Shown here: positions 49,001-53,305 of the stretch, in pieces
Layout of the letters: each line of letters starts with the position of its first letter
Numbering within the stretch: the stretch's first letter is position 1
Source of the DNA: Caldisericia bacterium
Lineage (GTDB): Bacteria > Caldisericota > Caldisericia > JAAYUI01
Length of the DNA: 53,305 nt
NCBI GenBank assembly: GCA_017999835.1
Contig: JAGNLA010000012.1
Location: 1-53,305, forward strand
Reading direction: 5' to 3'
Position numbers and translations under genes: made by a program
The notes under the pieces: generated by a model
What the model was told of the DNA's origin: nothing
The model's input: the letters and a program-made list of their open reading frames with translations, nothing else
Database searches by the model: none

Positions 49001-49467
49001 TGGGATATCAAAAAGGCGAATTCTTTGTCAAGGATGAGCCACTTACGCTTGTCGATGTCGATTATGACAAGGACAAAGAACTCTTCAATGTCAACCTCCA
49101 GCGTCCTCTTGACGGAGTGACCGGCGACGGATGGGTGCTCAAGCTCAAATTTATGGCTAAAGAATCAAACTACTTTGATGTCAGATTCTCAGATATGCTC
49201 ATGTCGGCGATTGACGACACTGGCAAGGAAGTCAAAACAAAGGCATTCTACAAGAATGGTGAAATCTCCATTCTTAATCAGGCCTATGACGTTTCAGATT
49301 TCAACAGGGATAGCAAGATTGATGATGCAGACCTCAAGATCATCATGTCAGCACTTGATTCTACTGATGGTGATGATCGTTACAACTGGCGCTGCGACCT
49401 CAACTATGACCTCAAGATCACAACTGCCGACATTGCCATTTTCTCAAAGTCGTACAAAAAAAGATAA
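46087..49467 (+). CDS. Subtilisin-like protease with C-terminal cohesin and dockerin (array member 2)
   Basis: 1,126 residues, same architecture as its neighbours: signal peptide, propeptide, S8 domain with D185 (SDTG), H229 (SHGTACAS) and S578 (GGTSSAGP), PA insert, Ig-like region, FlgD-Ig-like domain, cohesin-like domain (about 924-1065) and dockerin (about 1067-1126; DFNRDSKIDDAD and DLNYDLKITTAD). The first two thirds of the gene use AT-rich codons (21/60 G+C in 46681-46740), whereas the cohesin-dockerin end is GC-rich (36/60 in 49081-49140). That suggests the 3' module was exchanged by recombination with a paralog. TGGAGG five bases before the ATG defines the start. A strong terminator follows. 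Confidence 0.94.
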   Translation: MKNFAGILCAVLLAFSFVMPIQTASAFDKIDPQLLAMGIQSERTEGFFVEFEKPTVVGMATFDYSMVYQSRELMRDDNFARKLYVKSVEKMQSTHINHVKEMLPDAIVGHRYQYAFNGYYINTKLSNILKIASFPEIRRVFYIPQQQLFRTRTRKIVNAEKVWATVKDAKGRPIDGTGVLVSVSDTGLDYTHQDFGSQKSPVGPKVVISRDLAMNDNDCQEEDSINSSHGTACASLIAGDGPDDPKTNVREKGIAPKALLAGYKIEKLEGKEGYLDSQAIMKSWDFIIKDKIQVSNNSWGRPGGDHQFEIQQRNCTMAGCTVVVSNGNNGSPGQTYFAIPQGSSAAANSVIGVGATDETDFSTIQISNAPDSEVIGKPIAGHWGSTGKMFTSFDIPIQAVDCLWGRKDDFEGLDVKGKIALIQRGPKEKEFGEPITFKEKIINAALAGAKGVLLYNHTPGKLMATYIDSQKNENPTDFNFVPSYELNKSQGDMIRKQLHSGHDWVTGQVDKSQNDVTVSFAKPTYRANIADFSSNGPTIQGFLKPDVCATGVNVHAAVPRPDRAKYKTNYTENFGGTSSAGPFVAGCAALITQGRPEWDPLTIKRSLMNTATLLKRTDGEYYLPLTVQGMGRVNVYDAITTQVLVQPPSGLILAQSGKINIADLPDELKNGELFEQLPNEIKSSTYPLKLYNYSNKETTLEISFEINSGRPGQFDVSATSSQISIPPAGKTPGVAWVGINIKLPNSVEGIFNDVVIWLTDKKNNRRIHTGICIYNNDPRIGGANNTYASFIKVDKPVFTPNGDGQDDQIEITYDVTNGSWNWGYYPPLWSNYGDMLAFVAMDVNQETWTTIHVEEEFELGPGRFVWDGKDENGNYILPDGDWIIGVSAINTLINSTRTALIQEKMEFGTSTSFSVESSTIPSLPTLSAHVLPLEPGVGQEFEVGLFLHNAKDVKSLQFKINMPGTSSIVQYMGYQKGEFFVKDEPLTLVDVDYDKDKELFNVNLQRPLDGVTGDGWVLKLKFMAKESNYFDVRFSDMLMSAIDDTGKEVKTKAFYKNGEISILNQAYDVSDFNRDSKIDDADLKIIMSALDSTDGDDRYNWRCDLNYDLKITTADIAIFSKSYKKR

Positions 49468-49493
49468 TCTGGTCAATTCAGCAAAATAAACAT

Positions 49494-49517
49494 AAGCCGG
49501 GCGTATTGGCCCGGCTT
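49494..49517 (+). terminator. Rho-independent terminator of second array protease
   Basis: AAGCCGGGC/GCCCGGCTT with a six-base loop, followed by TTT. Confidence 0.9.
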
Positions 49518-49522
49518 TTTGT

Positions 49523-49550
49523 GTTATTATATGATTGTTATTATATGATT
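49523..49550. repeat. Perfect 14-bp tandem duplication
   Basis: GTTATTATATGATT occurs twice head to tail, then GTTG. It lies between the terminator and the -35 element of the third array protease. Confidence 0.9.
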
Positions 49551-49551
49551 G

Positions 49552-49579
49552 TTGCTTTAATGTCGTTTTCTGATAAAAT
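49552..49579 (+). promoter_or_regulatory. Putative promoter of third array protease
   Basis: TTGCTT-N16-TAAAAT, with TTGGAGG about 20 bases downstream. Confidence 0.5.
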
Positions 49580-49610
49580 GCTTAGGTAAATAATTGGAGG
49601 ACGACACAAT

Positions 49611-52600
49611 ATGAAAAGACTTATTGGGGTATCAATAACCATCTTAATGACAATTGCATTTCTGCTTCCCGTTAATCAGGCAAGTGCACTTGGCAAAATT
49701 GATCCTGACATTTTCAGGCTGGGCATTGATTCTGACGAAGTTGTTGGCGTGTTTGTTGAGTTGGACAAACCAACAGTCGTTATGCATGAAACCTTTGGTG
49801 GGAAGACAATGTTGCCTGCAAGCGAAATGATGAGGCAGGACAATCTTTCCACAAAAATCGCATTCTCACAGGTTTTACGATTCCAACAGAAACATATTGC
49901 AGACATCGGGACCATTGCGCCTGATTCGCAGGTTTTGTCGACATACCAGTATGCATTTAATGGTTATTACATAAAAACGTCTATTTGCAATCTTGAGGCG
50001 ATTGCAAAAATGCCTCAGGTTAAAAGAATATTCATGGTTTCAAAAAAACAATTCTTCAGAACCAGGTCACGAGCGCTTATTGGAGCGGAGAAGGTTTGGT
50101 CCGAAGTAAAGGATCCATCAGGCAGAGTTGTTGATGGCTCAGGCGTGCTGGTTTCAGTATCTGACACTGGTCTTGACTACACTCACCCCGATTTTGGCGC
50201 CCAAAAGAAACCAACAGGATCAAAAGTCGTTATAAGCAGAGATCTTGGAGAAAATGACAATGATTGTCAGGAAGACGAGAGAGGGAAATCATATCACGGA
50301 ACAGCGTGTGCTTCCCTGGTAGCGGGGGATGGGCCTGATAATTTTAAAACAAAAGAGAAAGAACTTGGCATGGCTCCCAAGGCACTGCTTGCAGGTTATA
50401 AGCTGACAAAATTCGACGAAGAATATTCGACAGATTTGTTCAATGACCAGGCAGCGATGATGTCGTGGGAATGGATGATCAAGGACAAGGTGCAGATTTC
50501 TAGCAATTCCTTCGGTGCCATTGGTGGAAAGCATGAGATGGAAAGCCAACAACTCAATTGCGCACTTGCTGGAGTGACAGTCGTTGCTTCGAATGGGAAT
50601 TCAGGATCACCTGGCCCGTGCTATTTTTATACCATTCCTCAGGGCGACATAGCCGCAGCAAGCTCAACCATCGGAGTTGGAGCAACAGATGACCTCGAAG
50701 CTTCCAGACTACAGATATTCTCCTGCCCGGAAAAAAGTTTTGAGAATACATATATATCCGGATACTGGGGTGACATTGCACGTATCGTCAAAACAGCAAA
50801 CACTCCATATGAGATTGTGGATTGTGGATACGGCTCCTCGAAAGATTTCAATTCTAAAGATGTCAAGAACAAACTTGCCCTGGTGAGTCTTGGTCCTGTT
50901 GACAATCGTGGACGAAACACCATGGATGGCGAAGAAAAGGTCAGGAATGCAAAGGCAGCTGGCGCAAAAGCTGTTATTGTCTACAACAACACTTATGGTT
51001 TGATGAGGGAGGAATACGATTCAGACAAAACTGATCTACCAGTTTTCAACGTCACCATGTCTGATGGGTATGCAATAAAAAAACAGATCTATTATGGAAA
51101 ACATGTAGATGAAGATGGAAATGCGGAAACTCAAAACCAAGTGACCGTAATTTTTACACCATACGTTGCAAAAGCAGGAATAGCAGATTTTTCTTCAAAT
51201 GGTCCGACGGCCAAGGGGTTTCTGAAACCTGATGTTTGTGCTCCAGGAGTGGGTATTCATGCCGCTTCAGCAAAGATTCTGAGATCGCTTTTAAACCAGG
51301 ATTATATGGATGAGTTTGGTGGTACATCGGCTGCGTGTCCGATTGTGGCTGGTGGAGCAGCTCTCATAAAACAGGCGAGACCAGAGTGGTCACCGTTTGA
51401 AATAAAACGAGCGTTGATGAATACAGCAACGATGCTTCGCAGAGGAGATCAACAGTACTATTATCCTCTCACTGTTCAGGGCATGGGTAGGGTTGACATC
51501 CAAAAGGCGATAACAGCTCAAACACTCATCCAGCCACCATCCGCATTGCTTATGTCAAATGGCTCTGTAACCAAAATTGCTGACCCACCCAAGGAATTAT
51601 CGGACTCGAGCCTTACGGATTCAGTTCCAGAAAAGGTTTTGAAATCAACAGTGCCGTTGAAGCTCTACAACTACTCAAACAAACCACAGGAATTCAATGT
51701 CAGTTTTGAAATTAATTCTGGCAATCCTGCCTTGCTTGATGTTTCTTTGACAACCAAAGAAATCACTGTTCAACCTGCCCAGGAAACCCCAGGGACAGCT
51801 TGGTTGGGGCTCAATATCAACAATAACAGCCTTTTGCCGGGTAGCCTCAACGATGTCATTGTCTGGTTCACCAACAAGGAAACAGGAGAAAAAATCCACA
51901 TGGGTGTTTGCGTTTACAACAATGACTATTCACTCGGAGGATTGAACAACAAATTCATCACAAACCTAGATTTAAACAGACAAAATTTCTCACCAAACAA
52001 CGATGGGAAAGACGACAAGGTTGAAATAAGTTATGAAGTTACAAATGGATCGCTGTATTTTGGGTACACTCTCCCTTGCTTTAAAAATGACGGTGAGGCT
52101 CTTTGTTTTTGGGTAACCGATGAAAACAACGAGCCTTGGGCATGTATCAAGGTTATAGACTATTTTGAGCTTGGCCCTGGTAAATTTACCTGGGATGGTT
52201 GTGACTGGCTTGGTCACGAAGTGTTGCCAGATGGGAAATGGGGGCTGGGCGTAAGTGTAAGGTGCCAGTACTTGAATAAGAAAAATAGGGTAGAGACCGG
52301 TTTTCTGGGGTATGACAACTTGACAAGTGTTGGAATCTCAGGGAGCAGCGTTTCGCCTCCTTCATCTATTTCAACGTATGTTATGCCATTGGAACCTGGT
52401 GTTGGCCAGGAATTCAAAGTTGGATTTTATCTTTCAACAAAAAATGACGTAAGGGACATTTCTTTCGATATTGACATTCCCGGGTGGGCGTCATCCCTCA
52501 ATTATGCCGGTTACGTTAAGGGTGACCTGACTTCGGATCAGGAAGATAAAGCGAACTATGATATAGAATATGACAAGGATACCGAAAAGATTCACGTAAG

Positions 52601-52970
52601 CATTTCCAAAGGCGATTTGGGAATTACTGGCGAAGGATGGCTGCTGTATCTCAAATTTGAGGCTTTGGAACAAAATTATATTGATTTCAGGATAGCCAAT
52701 TTGAAGCTGATGACACCCAGCAAGAGTGGGAAATTGGTCAAAACTAGAGGATTCTCTCGAGGAGCCGATGTTCAGATCAGAAAACAGGCATTCAACCCGG
52801 CCGATTTCAATCTGGATGCCAGGGTTGACGATGTAGATTTCCAGATCATAAAAAATTCGATGGGATCAAAGGATGGCCAGTCTGCATACAACTGGAGATG
52901 CGATCTCAACTACGACCATACGATTTCGATTGACGATTTGGCGATATTTACAAAATCCTTCAAAAATTAA
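49611..52970 (+). CDS. Subtilisin-like protease with C-terminal cohesin and dockerin (array member 3)
   Basis: 1,119 residues. Signal peptide (about 1-26), propeptide, S8 domain with D185 (SDTG), H229 (YHGTACAS) and S573 (GGTSAACP), PA insert (about 420-500), Ig-like region, FlgD-Ig-like domain (SPNNDGKDDKVEISYEV onward), cohesin-like domain (about 917-1055) and dockerin (about 1061-1119; DFNLDARVDDVD and DLNYDHTISIDD). The segment between the dockerin loops, YNWRCDLNYD, is identical in all three array proteases. The cohesin-like domain is the most divergent of the three in its middle (residues about 945-1000), so its partner preference might differ. TTGGAGGACGACACAAT precedes the ATG. Confidence 0.94.
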   Translation: MKRLIGVSITILMTIAFLLPVNQASALGKIDPDIFRLGIDSDEVVGVFVELDKPTVVMHETFGGKTMLPASEMMRQDNLSTKIAFSQVLRFQQKHIADIGTIAPDSQVLSTYQYAFNGYYIKTSICNLEAIAKMPQVKRIFMVSKKQFFRTRSRALIGAEKVWSEVKDPSGRVVDGSGVLVSVSDTGLDYTHPDFGAQKKPTGSKVVISRDLGENDNDCQEDERGKSYHGTACASLVAGDGPDNFKTKEKELGMAPKALLAGYKLTKFDEEYSTDLFNDQAAMMSWEWMIKDKVQISSNSFGAIGGKHEMESQQLNCALAGVTVVASNGNSGSPGPCYFYTIPQGDIAAASSTIGVGATDDLEASRLQIFSCPEKSFENTYISGYWGDIARIVKTANTPYEIVDCGYGSSKDFNSKDVKNKLALVSLGPVDNRGRNTMDGEEKVRNAKAAGAKAVIVYNNTYGLMREEYDSDKTDLPVFNVTMSDGYAIKKQIYYGKHVDEDGNAETQNQVTVIFTPYVAKAGIADFSSNGPTAKGFLKPDVCAPGVGIHAASAKILRSLLNQDYMDEFGGTSAACPIVAGGAALIKQARPEWSPFEIKRALMNTATMLRRGDQQYYYPLTVQGMGRVDIQKAITAQTLIQPPSALLMSNGSVTKIADPPKELSDSSLTDSVPEKVLKSTVPLKLYNYSNKPQEFNVSFEINSGNPALLDVSLTTKEITVQPAQETPGTAWLGLNINNNSLLPGSLNDVIVWFTNKETGEKIHMGVCVYNNDYSLGGLNNKFITNLDLNRQNFSPNNDGKDDKVEISYEVTNGSLYFGYTLPCFKNDGEALCFWVTDENNEPWACIKVIDYFELGPGKFTWDGCDWLGHEVLPDGKWGLGVSVRCQYLNKKNRVETGFLGYDNLTSVGISGSSVSPPSSISTYVMPLEPGVGQEFKVGFYLSTKNDVRDISFDIDIPGWASSLNYAGYVKGDLTSDQEDKANYDIEYDKDTEKIHVSISKGDLGITGEGWLLYLKFEALEQNYIDFRIANLKLMTPSKSGKLVKTRGFSRGADVQIRKQAFNPADFNLDARVDDVDFQIIKNSMGSKDGQSAYNWRCDLNYDHTISIDDLAIFTKSFKN

Positions 52971-52995
52971 TAAAAGTTAGAATATAACAACAAAA

Positions 52996-53024
52996 AAGCC
53001 GGATGGTAACAAGGCATCTGGCTT
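52996..53024 (+). terminator. Rho-independent terminator of third array protease
   Basis: AAGCCGGATG/CATCTGGCTT with one G-T pair and a nine-base loop, followed by TTTTGTTTTG. Confidence 0.88.
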
Positions 53025-53184
53025 TTTTGTTTTGTTTGGCGAATATATTCAGAAAAATTTCAAAAAAACAGTATGGAAAAATAGGAATTGTTTTTGCCAA
53101 TTTCTTTGCTTTGACTTTATTTCGTAGATTTCATCATCGAATTGCAATGTCTGCATATTTATATTTAATTACTTTTAATATCTA

Positions 53185-53202
53185 GTATACATAATTGTAT
53201 AC
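53185..53202. promoter_or_regulatory. Inverted repeat GTATACA-TAAT-TGTATAC
   Basis: Perfect 7-base arms with a 4-base centre, upstream of the putative edge promoter. It is operator-like. Confidence 0.4.
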
Positions 53203-53247
53203 ATAAGGCAATAATTTAAAATTTGACAGTTTTTTTAATTTTGTGAC

Positions 53248-53277
53248 TTGATATTTAATTATTGCAAATTGTACAGT
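53248..53277 (+). promoter_or_regulatory. Putative promoter and ribosome binding site of a gene beyond the window
   Basis: TTGATA-N18-TACAGT, then TCTGGAGGAAAAAA at the last bases. The site is nearly the same as the one before the second array protease (TCCTGGAGGAAAA). A perfect TTGACA at 53223-53228 is also present but lacks a well-spaced -10. Confidence 0.4.
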
Positions 53278-53305
53278 GGGTTCAAAAGCATCTGGAGGAA
53301 AAAAA

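Larger units (their letters stand above)
52971..53305. other. AT-rich 335-bp region at right edge
   Basis: No gene is seen. It holds the terminator of the third array protease (52996-53024), an inverted repeat (53185-53202), a possible promoter (53248-53277) and a ribosome binding site at the very end, so the next gene starts just outside. Confidence 0.7.

Noticed and set aside
42590-52970. CRISPR or other repeat array suggested by recurring sequence in the last 10 kb
   Set aside because: The recurrence comes from three homologous protease genes; no short regularly spaced repeats exist.

Overview
The window is bacterial DNA of mixed base composition: hand-counted 60-base samples range from about 28% to 60% G+C. 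It comes from an organism that invests heavily in secreted and surface proteins. Most genes carry an AGGAGG-type ribosome binding site. Recurrent themes are stalk domains (copper amine oxidase N-terminal-like), type I dockerins, cohesin-like domains, SpoIID, CvpA, and a folD-nadK-recN neighbourhood like a compressed version of the Firmicutes folD...ppnK-recN region. Together these suggest an anaerobic Firmicutes-like or deep-branching candidate lineage; the phylum cannot be fixed from this sequence. No rRNA, tRNA, CRISPR array or transposase was seen.

Layout. 1-8.9 kb: the 3' part of an anion/arsenite-type permease, a secreted M1-like zinc peptidase with a stalk domain, an EamA transporter, a methyltransferase, two membrane-anchored proteins (one propeller-like), and a VOC-fold protein. 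A 69-bp leader is duplicated around 5.6 and 7.0 kb. 9.0-11.6 kb: a PEGA-domain protein and a solitary DpnI-like endonuclease. 11.6-20.7 kb (minus): one compact operon of lipoprotein/membrane protein, small membrane protein, fhs, folD, nadK, recN, ligA. 20.9-33.2 kb: a PAS protein, then a divergent plus-strand operon of subtilisin-like protease with stalk domain, CvpA, SpoIID-like protein, cohesin+stalk protein and a 1,703-residue propeller protein ending in cohesin+dockerin. 33.3-37.4 kb (minus): five tandem members of one polytopic membrane protein family. 37.5-42.4 kb: a SIMPL protein, a four-repeat secreted protein, and a second M1-like peptidase whose well-placed start is out of frame by one base in an A8 tract. 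42.6-53.0 kb: three tandem paralogous subtilisin-like proteases, each ending in cohesin + dockerin. The right edge holds a promoter and ribosome binding site for another gene just outside.

How it may work together. The protease array, the propeller-cohesin-dockerin protein and the cohesin+stalk protein share matching modules. The most interesting reading is a cellulosome-like, but proteolytic, extracellular assembly. Dockerins of the proteases would dock onto cohesins of their siblings or of the cohesin+stalk protein, and the stalk domain would tie the assembly to the cell surface. This is inference from domain architecture; binding specificity cannot be read from sequence alone. A second theme is transcription: several genes without a clear ribosome binding site have a sigma70-type -10 element ending exactly seven bases before the start codon, as expected for leaderless mRNAs.
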